Part shown: positions 1-12,789 of the stretch, in pieces
Numbering within the stretch: position 1 is the first letter of the stretch
How the letters are laid out: every line of letters starts with the position of its first letter
From: Paramecium octaurelia
Taxonomy: Eukaryota; Ciliophora; Oligohymenophorea; Peniculida; Parameciidae
Assembly: GCA_905182995.1 (NCBI GenBank)
Contig: CAJJDP010000068.1
Coordinates: 151,722-215,721, forward strand
Length of the DNA: 64,000 nt
Direction of reading: 5' to 3'
Program-made: the position numbers and the translations under genes
Notes under the pieces: model-generated
The model's database searches: none
What the model was told of the DNA's origin: nothing
What the model saw: only the letters and a program-made list of their open reading frames with translations

Positions 1-2
1 GG

Positions 3-683
3 TTGACTGAAGGAAATTATTTGGAAAGGTAACTATAAGGGAGTTATGTTAGTTTTTGGTAGAATGATAAGGCTAATGGACCTGCACGGATGATCTACTC
101 AAATGGAGATGTGTAATTTAATAAGTTATTTCTAGTTTTGAAGGTCATCTAATTGATAATAAAGCGAATGGATTTGGAGTTTTTAAAAATAAAAAAAAAG
201 AGGTTAGAGGTAGTTTTTGTTGTTATTCAGGGTATTGGAATGATAACAGACTCTCAGGTAATGGAATAGAAATAAGAAAAAATGGAATTAAATATGAAGG
301 TTAATTTAAAGCCGGAATAATTGATGGGAGAGGTTAGTTTACGTTTCCAGACGGCAGAAAGTAATTATACTAACCTATTTTTAGATATTGTGGATAAGTA
401 CAATAAGGACTGCTGCATGGATAAGGTTTGATGACCTGGCCCGATTTTAGTTATTTCAAAGGGGAATTCAGAAACAATCATTTCAAAGGCTATGGGTGTT
501 ATACTGACATCGATTCTTAGACGTATTTCGGATATGTAGAGATTTTTGTTCTATATTTAGTTTTTTTCGGTTTACCATCAAGACATTAAATAGATGGAGA
601 TTTTCTATAGCAAAGATCATAATATATAGGAATGCAATAAGCTGAAAAAATTTAAGAAACTTTATGGGGGAGATCATTAATGA
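3..683 (+). CDS. MORN-repeat protein, 3' part
   Basis: The gene enters from the left edge, so its start is missing; 202 codons remain before TGA at 681-683. Read with TAA/TAG as Gln, it shows repeated Tyr/Phe-x-Gly-x-(6-8)-Gly-x-Gly units (for example SNGDVFEGHL, KYCGQ and FSYFKGEFR), the pattern of MORN repeats. MORN repeats typically bind membranes or scaffold the cell cortex, and in ciliates they are common in cortical and phosphoinositide-kinase-like proteins. Three tiny introns restore the frame: 113-135 (23 nt), 361-384 (24 nt) and 536-560 (25 nt). The last exon has no recognisable domain. The exact MORN protein type cannot be told because the N-terminus is absent. Confidence 0.75.
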
Positions 684-774
684 ATCACTTTATTTTATGT
701 TGTTTTTAATCAGAATATTTTACTAGTAAAATATTAATTGTTATCATCTGTAAATATAAAATAAATCGAGTAAT

Positions 775-1450
775 TCACTAAGTGGGAAATTCCCAATAAA
801 ATAATTAATTCATTATTTCCAGAGTATTGATATCCAATTCTAAACCAATGCATGAACAATTCTTTATAGTGTTCTTATACCCAAATTAATGAGTCATAGA
901 GAAGATGGCTCGCTTAAATATTGAATAATGATGCATACTCCATGAGTGAAAATCAAATAGACCCCCTTACTATGAATCTGAGATCTCAAATATTTCATTA
1001 TTCGATTCCTCACATCATTCCAATTCTCTCCGTTGGGTGCCTGATATTTCTCAGTGAACAAGATCTCGTATATGCTTTTGTTGTCCTCAGAATACACCTT
1101 ATTTTGATGATCCCCAAAATTAAGTTCTCTTAATTCCATACTTTATTATATCTTATTTCCTGATCCTAAAGCTAATTCAGCAGTCAGTCTAGCTCTACTT
1201 AAATCTGAACAATAAATCCCTGCAAATCGATCCCTTAATGGTTAAAATGCTTTTGATAATTGTTTGCCTTCATTTAAACCTAAAATAGACCCTAAATTCA
1301 ACCCAATTCTGTCAACTTGACATCATGCCAACCGCTCAGCTATTTTGTAAAATTAGCTTCCGTCTCTCCATGTCTAATGAAGATTAACACTGTTTTATCC
1401 GAATCTAAGATTTTCTCTATCTCCACTTTTAAAAACTCAAATTTATCCAT
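775..1450 (-). CDS. Histidine phosphatase (phosphoglycerate-mutase superfamily)
   Basis: The predicted protein has 208 residues. It carries the RHG(E) motif near residue 27 (FIRHGETEAN), the SDLxRAxxTA motif in the middle, a central Glu (RELNFGD) and the late THG motif. Together these define the branch-1 histidine phosphatase fold, with the first His as phospho-acceptor. Two introns are needed: 1280-1302 (23 nt) and one of about 26 nt near 914-939. The second removes a misleading early TGA and joins the second His motif to a C-terminal segment with the family's NCS strand (IKNCSCI). That intron ends in AAG, which is rarer than TAG, so its edge is less certain. The substrate is unknown; fructose-bisphosphatase or broad phosphatase activity is typical of the family. 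The start lies 38 bp beyond the stop of the next minus-strand gene. Confidence 0.82.
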
Positions 1451-1488
1451 ATTTATATATGTAAATTTATTATATAAATATTTTCATG

Positions 1489-4400
1489 TCATATTTCTAT
1501 TTCACTCTCCTCCTCTGGGAAACCCCAATTGAATAGTATTTATTTAATCCCTTTTTTCTCCTTATCATATTCCAAACTTAAACAATTGCAATTCCCGAAA
1601 GAATCCTGCAATCCCATTATAAGTGATGCTACATATCAATCCCTTTAATTATCATGACTTATTTTACTCTATGTGATAACATCAAATAGGTTCCATTCTA
1701 ATTATATTTCTTAACCAGCAATTTCATTACTCTTTGTTGTGCTTATTACTAAGCCTCAATCTCTAACTGTCGAAAATTAACAGTTTATTCTACATCTCTT
1801 CTATAACATTATAAAAATCTCAATCGAGAATCTTCAATTATTAATTTATCATGCGGAAATCATAAACTAATTTGAGCTGTTTTTTTGCACTTTTCGAATT
1901 TGATGTATATACTCCTTTATATTAATCTCTAAATGGTAATAATGATTATAATAATTTATTTGCTTGTTCTTTTCCTCAATATCATCTAGGATATAATAAT
2001 GTCTCTGGTGGTTAATCTATTATCTAATCAATCACGTAAGGTATCACTTAAATTCTAAGAGGCTATGCTTAGGCGTGTCTAACAAATTATATGTTTTTGG
2101 TTTGAGAATTCTACATCAATTATTGGATATGATTTCTCAATAGTTAGTATTTATTCATAGATTAAAAATATTATAAAAATTTCACAATTAGCAATCCATC
2201 TGAGTCTTTAAAGAAGCCAATCGTCTTTTTATATCTTCTCTTAAATTGTATGCTTCCTCTTTTATCCTTCTTGATAATAATAACACATTATGCATACCTA
2301 TCTTCAATCTATATTTATTTTTATGGAGAATTTTGAGAATATTAATTTACTGAAATTGGTGATGTCTGACTATATAAATTTGACTTTAATCTTAGATTCT
2401 GCCCAAACTACTATTATTCATAAAAATCTTGAGTCTGAAAATTATTGCGATGTTATTGTGGAATCTCCTCTCTAAATGACTCATGTATCATATTCAATTC
2501 ATCCATTAATTTATTCCTAGAAACAACATTCTGCTAATTTTCAATTTTAATGGATTGATTCTCTTTCAACACTACTATATATTGGTTTAATTACATCTCT
2601 CGATCTACAATTTCTATTTTTCACATAAATCCACAAAGTATTTCTCTATATCTTTGATCTTCTTCTCGTAATCTCCAACTACTTTCGAATATTCCATCTG
2701 CAATGAATTGTATTCCTATTTTTAATCATTCAGTAATGTAGAACTGATCTCCACCTACTTCCTTAATTGATCCTACTCTCCATTTATCCCACTACTCTAT
2801 AAAGTTCTAATTGGAGATCCCACTTGATCATATGAAAATTTAATATTACATCTTTATTGTATTCTCAATTCTTTCAATTGTTGTTGAGCTAATGTATACT
2901 ACTCTTTCAAGATCCTTACTTCATCACCCTCAATCTAATAGTGAACCAATTGATCCTTTGTTTACATCAACTCCTATTTCAAATAATCACTAATTATTCA
3001 TTATTCAAATACTATTGCATCTACAACTCACGCTCTACTTCTTTTTGATTAGATATCAATATTTTATAATTATTAATTTACTCTTCCTAATTTCCCAATT
3101 CCTACTAAACACTATCGTACATTTATTTTAAGTTCTATACATCATTTTATTACTAATAATCAATATCCTTTTGTTTCAAAATGACTACATTCTATACTTT
3201 TACCAATAAATTCTTCTTATTTAAGAGATTGCTCAACCAATGCATAAATGCCCAATTCAATACTCTATTGTCATACTTCTTATTCAACAGTATTTCATTT
3301 TATCTCTTCATCTTCCTATATTAAGCATTATTCTTCATAGAATTGAATACTACAATCACATAAATTCAATACATCTTTATAAAAATTAATTATCCCTCTT
3401 CTTTACTACTTTCATGCTTATCTGATTCAATCTCGATAACTTTTAATACTCTCTTATCCAGTATTTGAATTTTCTAAACTTAATAAAGAAATTCCTATTT
3501 AATTTGATTTAATTCTCCCTATATTTATTTTATTTCCAATTTTGCTTCATTTAATTAAACAGTTTTTTTTCTTTCGTCTGCTCTCTTTATTTCACTATTT
3601 TATTAGCTCTTTCCTTATGAAAATCACAATTCTATTTCAAAAATCTGATCACTCCTTTCATCATTTTCGTTCGTCCATCATTAATGTATTGGTATATAAT
3701 TTACTACTTCTAATTCTCCTTCTTAATCCAGAGATTCCACTAACTGAAAACCTAAAATAATGCAAATTAATACTTTAAACAATTTGATTCTATTAAATTC
3801 ATTTATAGCAGATTAAGAGATTTATTAAAAGTCCTTGAGACTAAAATTATATTTAAGATAATTCTATTTCAACTTTTCAAAGCATTTTATTTTCAGGTTC
3901 TGATTGTTAAATTGAATTGCTGTTTTGAGATTCTTGCAATATTCTTTTTTATCCTAAATTTATTGTTTCCATTTCATCCAGAAATTAATTACAATTCTTA
4001 GATTTCTTACTTCATTAAACTAAGTTAATAACGCTTTGTTTTGAATATAATATCTCCATCCTTTAAAACACTCTTTCAATTTTTGATTCAATTTTCTTTG
4101 TAGTATTTTGTTTAACTTTTTAGAGTATTTGGAAGCTTTAGATAATGCATCCAGAAAATTAAATTTTAATCTGGCATTTCTCCATTTAATCGCCATATCC
4201 ATATCAACCTCATCCTCGTATATCTAATTTAAGAGGTCTAAATGATCATTTGTTTATCTACAGCCCAATTCCCTGAGCTCTGCTATCTATTGGACTAATA
4301 AATATCTTTAATTATTTTACTTCTTTAAAATATTTTATTTTAATTTTAAATTATCTCTCCATAACATTTCTCCTTTTACTCATATTTCTCATTATATAGA

Positions 4401-4819
4401 TTAAACTCATCCAGTTGTTCAGCTTACTGCGAGGCTTTATCTTCCAATTGTATAATTAATTAATTCTGCTATTTAACCTATTGAATTAGAGTGGCTATAA
4501 GTTTTTCTCTGTCCTCTCTGTTAAGACTTCTCATAGGAGGAACTTAAATTAAGTCAGCTGAGGTTCGACCAAATTAAGCTGTATTTTTAAATTGTATTGA
4601 CCCTTTAGAAGCAGAATCTTAAATTCTCGCTTTCTTGTCACTCCCTCTATTAGATGCACAATATAATTAGTTGGACGATGGAGATTTTAAAATTGATTTA
4701 TCGTTTTTCATTACACTTGACTCCCTTGATAAGTATTTGTATGCTGCAGTCATGTTTGTATTGTAAGCTGAGGGAAAGATAGTTAATTGACTGTGGCTAT
4801 TTTGATCGTTTAATTTCAT
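1489..4819 (-). CDS. Large coiled-coil protein with SFI1-like Trp repeats
   Basis: This is a long minus-strand gene of roughly 1,050 residues. The N-terminal 150 residues are Ser/Gln-rich. A charged helical section follows, with repeated units of about 30-40 residues centred on aromatic-Trp pairs (FKGWRYY, INFWMKWK, FSQWNLW, MKQNWKQN, FMHWLS). These resemble SFI1 repeats, which bind centrin in basal bodies and contractile fibres. A long coiled coil completes the protein. Clear introns are 4295-4320, 3752-3773, 3350-3372, 2990-3012, 2575-2594 and about 2017-2035. More lie in 1640-1870, and one junction near 1820-1860 could not be fixed. The stop at 1489 is chosen because the last exon reads a protein-like, acidic end (FPEEESEIEI). 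The ATG lies 28 bp from the divergent ATG at 4848. SFI1-like is an inference from spacing and aromatics, not a domain search. Confidence 0.7.
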
Positions 4820-4847
4820 TTTAATTTATTTTATTTCTGAGTTATTA
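4820..4847. promoter_or_regulatory. 28-bp divergent intergenic region
   Basis: Only 28 bp, nearly all A and T, separate the opposing ATG codons of the SFI1-like gene and the coiled-coil gene. Both promoters and 5' leaders must fit here or inside the neighbouring coding sequence. No specific motif is recognised. Confidence 0.5.
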
Positions 4848-5739
4848 ATGAATCCAGGAACAGAGTAATTGAACTATGATGTGGAAACTCCATAAATTCC
4901 TTATAATTATGATGTGGATGGTCGATTCTATTTACCTATATCGAATCAAATCTACTAAAAAGCATATAGTCAGTACACTTATCATCCACCTACCTTTTTA
5001 CTTATGCCCTAATAACCAATCTATCAACCATGTCCTCAGGTGAAGAAGCAAAAGAAGAAGAAAGTGAACAATAAAGAAGTTGAAGCACTCAGAACAAGAA
5101 TTATGGAACTGGAAATGAGGTAACCTGAAGTAAAAATAGTAAAGGAAGTTGTGACAGACAGTGATTAAGTTTAAATATAACTACGATTATGTAGATAACT
5201 AAATTAGAAAAAGAATTGCGTATGGTGAAAATGCAATTAGATCATGAACATGAGAACAATGCATAAAAAGACAGGACAATTTCTGACCTCAGAGCTCAAA
5301 TTTAGAAAAATGATTTGTCCAGAAGTACAAGTTTGGTTTCATTGTAAACCACACTTGTTGAAAGAGAAGTATAGCAATAATCATTTATGTCTAGAGATAA
5401 ATAACAAAATAGGACGGCATCATTTCTCAACTATAGGCAGAAATTAATCTACTTAGAGGGGAATTAGACGATGCTCATCATCATATTGATGAGTAGTAAA
5501 CCACTCATGAAGAGGTAACTGTTGAAAAGATGACATATCTCTCTAAAGTATTTTTTGATTGTTATCATTAATTAAGGAAGTAGAAACTTGGAAATAAAAA
5601 TTCATTGTTCTCAATTGAGACTATCATGAGACTTAAGAAAAACTCATGCTTGCTGAAGCTGAATTAGAATCAATTAAGAAGGGAGAAGTTAAAAGAAGTG
5701 AAAGTAATCTATAAATTTAATTTAGCAGATTGTTGTTGA
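4848..5739 (+). CDS. Coiled-coil protein of unknown function
   Basis: The predicted protein has 254 residues. The first 70 are rich in Tyr, Pro and Gln. A basic KKQKKKKV patch follows, and then an almost continuous heptad-like coiled coil to the end, which reads ...SETDCC. Five introns restore the frame exactly: 5169-5194, 5369-5394, 5548-5576, 5607-5630 and 5704-5725 (22-29 nt). The fourth begins GTT and ends GAG, so it is the least typical. No enzymatic motif is visible. The gene is divergent from the SFI1-like gene with only 28 bp between start codons, so the two probably share a promoter and may be co-expressed; a cytoskeletal role would fit but is only a guess. Confidence 0.7.
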
Positions 5740-5884
5740 AAGGAAAGATAATATTGGAAGAATCAATAAATTTTGGTTAGAAAGAGTGGATTTTTATAGA
5801 CTTTTTAATGATGAGAATAAATAATAACATATAATTTATAAAATTGAATAGAAAATTTAATTAATAGAAATAAAATAGAAAGGG

Positions 5885-8272
5885 ATGTAGAGAATTGATG
5901 CACCTATACTTTTTAATTTTTTAGATAGAAGATTTGAGATAATAAAAGTATTTGGTAATGGTGGTGAGGGTCCAGTATATAGATGTAAATGTATCAATTG
6001 GGGAATAAATGATTAAAAATAATTTGCATTGAGATGTTAAAGATTTTGTAAGGATGATGAAATTTAGTTTATTGATAATCTCATAGTTTATTAAAATCAA
6101 TATGAAAATGAGATTTGTTAAGGATAATAGAATTATTAATCATCTGGTTTAATTAGAATATATGAAAGATTTTAAACAAATAATTAATATTATATACTAA
6201 TGGAATTAGGAGAATTAGATTTATATACTTATTTAGAATAATAACAATAAACTTTAACTATTGAATCCAAAATTAAAATTATGATCTAAGTATATATTTG
6301 TATTCCATTGTTCATAGATTACTTAATCTATCTCATATTTACATTCCAAAAATTTAATACATAGAGATATTAAACCTGAAAATTTTATTAAAATCTCCGA
6401 TCAATTTAAACTTATTGATTTTGGATTAACTAGAAAAATGAGGGGAGATTAATACATAAAATCAAGGAACACCCTTGTTTTAATCCCCTGAAATCGTTGA
6501 AAATAGTTAAAATTACACATAAGCAGTCGACATTTGGTCACTAGGTTGTGTATTTTATGAAATATTAACTAAATCACCTTTAATTGAAAGTAGTTCAATT
6601 TAGTATAAATAGGATAAACCGAATTTTAAATTAAGAATCTAATTAAAAATTTTAAAACTGATAACAGTTATCTCGAAAATAAATTAGAAAAATTGACGGG
6701 ATAGGTTGAAGAATTAAAGAACTTGTTAATCCTAATGCTCTAACCGTTTCATTAAAATAGAATATCAATAAATGTTGTTGGAGAAAAATTAAAGAGTATT
6801 AGTTAAAAATACAATAATAATAATAAATTTTAATTTATCTAAAGTGATAATAACAAAATTATTCAACAATGATCTCATTACAAAATAATTAATTCTAAAA
6901 ATAAATATTTAATCCCCAACCAAGAAAAATATCAGAATATATAATAATTTCAATAAGGTTCAAATAATGAGATCAAATAACTACAAGATTCAATTAAAGA
7001 TATGGAATCAAAATTTAATTTAATTAGTTAAACCATCATTGAAATTAGATAAAATTAAAATAATGAAATTCAATCTAAAAATGTTAATTAAGAATAATTT
7101 AACTAGATTTGGTAGTTTATGTAAACCCTATAAAAATATTAGATTTAAGAAATTTCTAAATTTATGTAATAAAACTAAAATGAATTAAAATAGCAAATTT
7201 AAACTTAGTTTTTATATTAATAAGAACAGTAAAAGGAAAATTTTCATAATTTATACACTTTAATTAATTAATAAATGGTTAAATAATTATAGGAATAAGA
7301 GATTCAATAAATAGCATTAAAAAATTAAGAATTATAATACATTAAAGAACAATAGACAATTAAATTATAATAATAAGAATAACAAATAAATACATTATAG
7401 TAGGAATAGTTGAATTTTAGAATAAAGAAAAATAAAACTTTATTTAAAGTTATGCTCAAAAATTAGACAAATTAGAAAATGGCCTTGAGGTTTAATAAAA
7501 TAAAAATGCATATTAAGAGGAAAGATTGGAAGAGTTCGAAAATTAGAATTATATCAAAATAGAATTAGAAAAAATTAGTAATTTTTGTTAAACAATAAAA
7601 GATTAATAATAGAAATTGCTTAATTAATAGAATAATAATTACAATTTAATTTAAAGCATTTAAATAAAAGAAGAATCAAAAACAAAATAATAATAAAGCA
7701 ATAATGTCAAAATAATGAACACTAATAATTCACTACAAATCTGTTTGATTTAAATCAAATAAAAATAATATTAATATTAAATAGATGATATGCAAATTAA
7801 TAACTAACACGTTTAAAATATTGAATAATATAAAATGGAAATCCAATCATTAAAAGAGTAAATTAAAAAATTATAAACGCAAAATAAAAATTAGGATGAA
7901 AAATTACAAAGATATGGGTTGAAAATGTAGTAATTAGGAAAGAATTAAATAAATGAAAACTTTTCTCATTTAAAAATAAATTAGAGCAAATCTTAAGAAA
8001 GTAAGGGAGGCGTATATTAACAAGCATAAACAAATAAATCTAATGCATATAGTCCAATGAAAGCATAAAATAACATGGCCCATAAAAAGAATCCATTTGA
8101 AGATCAAAAATGTAAGTTAATGAATTTATTTAAGCTTCCAACAACTATTTTCATTGATAAAATAGTAAAAATTGATAGCAATTAATTGATAGTCGATTAT
8201 AAATTTGAAATATTATAAATTATTATAAATAATGTAAACTTATATTCTTTAAAATAAGAATCAATATTTTGA
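5885..8272 (+). pseudogene. Protein kinase with coiled-coil tail, frameshifted copy
   Basis: From ATG 5885 the frame gives a kinase N-lobe (glycine loop FGNGGEGPVY), a 28-nt intron near 6289-6316, then HRDIKPENF and DFGL, all intact. Near 6455-6462 an extra A in an A-run shifts the frame; the other frame continues with a normal PE motif and DIWSLGCVFYEI. A second shift lies near 6645-6660, an in-frame TGA at 6870-6872 and another shift near 7420-7440. Between these breaks the reading is open and typical: a Gln/Asn/Lys-rich coiled coil to TGA at 8270-8272. Several independent breaks, all outside plausible introns, argue for a decaying pseudogene. Run-length sequencing errors could explain some of the shifts but not the TGA. 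It is related to the intact kinases at 10.7 and 20.5-23 kb. Confidence 0.7.
6250..6429 (+). repeat. 180-bp inverted repeat, left arm
   Basis: These 180 bp are, base for base as I read them, the reverse complement of 10418-10597. The stretch covers the small intron and the HRD-DFG segment of the kinase. Identity stops abruptly on both sides. Confidence 0.9.
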
Positions 8273-9160
8273 GTTATTAAATGATTTCCAATTCAATATG
8301 CTATTTATGTAGTATATCTGCCAAAGATAATGTTTCAAGTTATACTTAAACTTAACTCTGATTTTTGTAATTTTTTTGTTAATTAATACTGGTAAAACAA
8401 TATTTGATAAAAAGTTTTTATTAACTAATAGTGGATTAAATCATATTAAAAAATTATATTGCTTAGCAATTGCTTTAAGAATATATGATTTAGATTAAAT
8501 AGCTTGAAATTATTGAAAGTATAATTAAAGACAATTATTGAAAATATAGTTATTTCAATCTGTTAATTCTTTGATATGTAAAACAATTATCTTTAGTTTT
8601 AATTAAAATCACCAAGTCTAATTAGTTCTATGTAATTCCATTTTTTAGAACAGTCAATTTTTTTGAATTGTTCTGAATTTTAATTATCAATTCCAATCTC
8701 ATTAATGGTAAATCTAATTAGTTTGAATAACATTTATTAAGACTACTAGTTAAAATAAGATAATTTATTATAACTTTACAAGACAAAGGAGTTTTTTTTT
8801 AGAATAAAATCAAATAAGTTCATGGTGATATTTTATTAAACAATAATATGGTAATTAGATGTAAACTAGCGTTTTATCATTATCAACACATAAAAAGGAT
8901 AGAGAATGTATATTCCTAATAACTCAATTTTAAACCTCTATAAAGCAAAAAGATTTATTTATAAATATTAGTTCAAAATTAATTTACTTCATCATTTTTA
9001 CTTTTTTTCTTAGTTTGTTTTCGAGTTTTCTATTCAAATTGCTTCTCTATAAATTTCTTTCTTCTCCTAATTAATCAAGGATTAAGGTTCAATTTAAGAA
9101 TAAAATTGTGTAATAATATTATTTATCTTACTAAATTCCAATTTTCTTACATCAAAACAT
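8273..9160. other. Intergenic stretch, no gene recognised
   Basis: About 890 bp of AT-rich DNA lie between the stop of the frameshifted kinase and the end of the minus-strand kinase remnant. Both flanking units point inwards. I see no frame with domain-like content and no clear RNA gene. Confidence 0.5.
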
Positions 9161-10597
<1,437 letters not shown>

Positions 10598-10683
10598 AGT
10601 ATTTGTGATTAAGAATTAACCATTATCATTAAAAAAATTTAAGAAATGTATTATGCTTATTATAAATTTTAATAGAAAAAGAA

Positions 10684-12789
10684 ATGAAATATAACTTATT
10701 GGTCAATTGTTAAATAGAAGCTAAAACAATAGATTATCGGAATAGGGCATTTCAACTAAAATAGCTTCTTGGTAGTGGCTCAGAAGGAGCAGCTTATCTT
10801 GCTACTGCTTATAATTGGGGCAATAATCCTTAATAAGTTGTAATTAAATTACAGAAGAACATGAAGCCTAATGAAAGAGATTTTCTAACCAAATTAATAT
10901 AATACTAAACCTAGTTCGAAAATGGAAACAATTAACAATATTTACCAAGTCATTTAATAACAATATATGAGTATTTTGAATGGAGAGAAAATCATTGCAT
11001 TATAATGGAAGTTGGAAAAGAAAGTTTATATGACTACATTAATCTGAATAAGAATGTATCGATGGAATAAAGGGTAAAAATTTGTTATTAAGTATTATTT
11101 TAATAAATATAATTATAGATTTGTTAACCAATATATTTCTTACATTCATACAAATTAATCCATAGAGACATTAAACCTGAAAGTTACATTAAGGTAGGCG
11201 AAATTTTTAAACTTATTGACTTTGGTTTGATTCGGAGTTCCACATCAGACTATAAAACATAATAAGTTGGTAGTGCTATCTTTTAAGCACCAGAAATTTT
11301 AGAAAATAGCAGCTCATATACAGAAAAAGTTGACATCTGGTCGTTAGCCTGCGTTTTTTATGAAATATTATCAACTTAACCATTATTTGATGGTATTAAT
11401 AAATTTATAATTTTAGGATCAAGTATCCAGCAAGTTATAGCAAGTATAAAGAATCATAAAAGTTAGCCACACATTAAAAATAATAAAATTAAAAACTTAT
11501 AAATTTCATCAGAAATTAAAGAAATTTTAATTAAAATGCTGGAGTATCAAGAAAACGCTCGGCCTTCAATAGAATGGGTTTACCAACAATTACAATAATC
11601 GATCAAGAATAAATAAATTAGTGAGTTTGACTTTAATTCAATCAAAAGTGAAAAGATCTAAAATTTGGAAAAACTTTAGTCAAGTCAGATCCCATTTGAT
11701 TAAGGTTAATCAGCAATTACAGAGTGCAATGCTGTATTTGAGAAGTTAATAATGAAGGGGTAGAAGTAATTTATAAATATCTTAAACAATTAGAACAAGG
11801 AATACTAGAGTAATATTGATAAATTAAAAATTAATTATCAAAATGAAATGATAAAATAATTAGAAGAATTAAGAAAATAAAGTACTAATGAAAAGAACAA
11901 ACTTGAATAGGATTAATAACAATTGAAGTCAGAGTTTTAACAATTCTAATAGAAAAGTAAGTAAGAAGAAGCAAAATATTAAAAAGAAATTAATCAACTA
12001 AAAAATGAATTAAAAGAATTTGATTAACAGTTAAATCAAGCTAATTTATATTTAGAAAAACACAAGTAGGAGAACAAAAATATATAATACGAATTAAAAG
12101 AATTATAAATTAAAAATTAAAATTATGAAATAATAATTCAAGAACTCTAAGTTAAACTAAAAGAAACAAGGAATCCTCTATATTAATCTAAAAGCTTAAT
12201 GGAGTACATTTAGAATTTATAAAATGTTTAAATGATACAAATATAAGAATAAGGCTTTTCGGAAAAAACTGAAAATAAATCCAGAGATTGCTTAAATTTA
12301 TCATAAAATGTCAATCTAATTGATTATGAAAGGTAAACCAACTTAGAATCAAATCAAAAAAATATTATATAAGCTAACAGTAACTAAGAATTAACAATAG
12401 AATTATAAGAATCAAATGAAAAAAATGTCAAAATAGAAAATATTAACAAAGATTTAACAAAGTAATTATAAGAATCATAATAACAATTCAAAGAATTTAA
12501 ATAAATTAGCATAAAAGAAAATGAAAGATTGAAATCAGAGTTGGAAAACTTGTAAAAGAAAACTTAAGAATAAAATGTAAGGTAAAGTAAGGAAATTGAT
12601 TAATTAAATAAAAGAATAAAAGAGGTTCAAGAAACATTATAAAATCAATTAAATTAAGCAAATAAACCTCTAAATTAAGTTAAAGGCTTAATTGTTTACT
12701 TTAAAGAAAAAGAAAATCTAAGTAAATTTTCTGAATAGAATAATGACTTATTTATGGAATTATTGGAGTCTATAAATTAATAATGTTGA
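10684..12789 (+). CDS. Protein kinase with long Gln-rich coiled-coil tail
   Basis: An intact frame of 692 residues contains one 27-nt intron (about 11092-11118). The kinase domain spans about residues 25-300: glycine loop LLGSGSEGAAY, catalytic Lys in VVIKL, HRDIKPES, IDFGL, APEIL and DIWSLACVFYEI. The Asn that normally follows in HRDxKxxN, which binds magnesium, appears as Ser, so activity may be altered. Residues 310-692 form a Gln/Lys/Glu-rich coiled coil. The intron lies at the same codon as in the 5.9-kb and 20.5-kb relatives. The closest local relative is the minus-strand gene at 20464-22965. The substrate is unknown; ULK-like or related ciliate-expanded kinases are possible but not assignable by eye. 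Confidence 0.83.

Noticed and set aside
921-1133. Plus-strand ORF opposite the histidine phosphatase
   Set aside because: It is the antisense shadow of a gene whose catalytic motifs read clearly on the other strand.
4234-4257. A 24-nt GTA...TAG intron in the SFI1-like gene
   Set aside because: The correct frame, set by an upstream 26-nt intron, reads straight through it as coiled coil.
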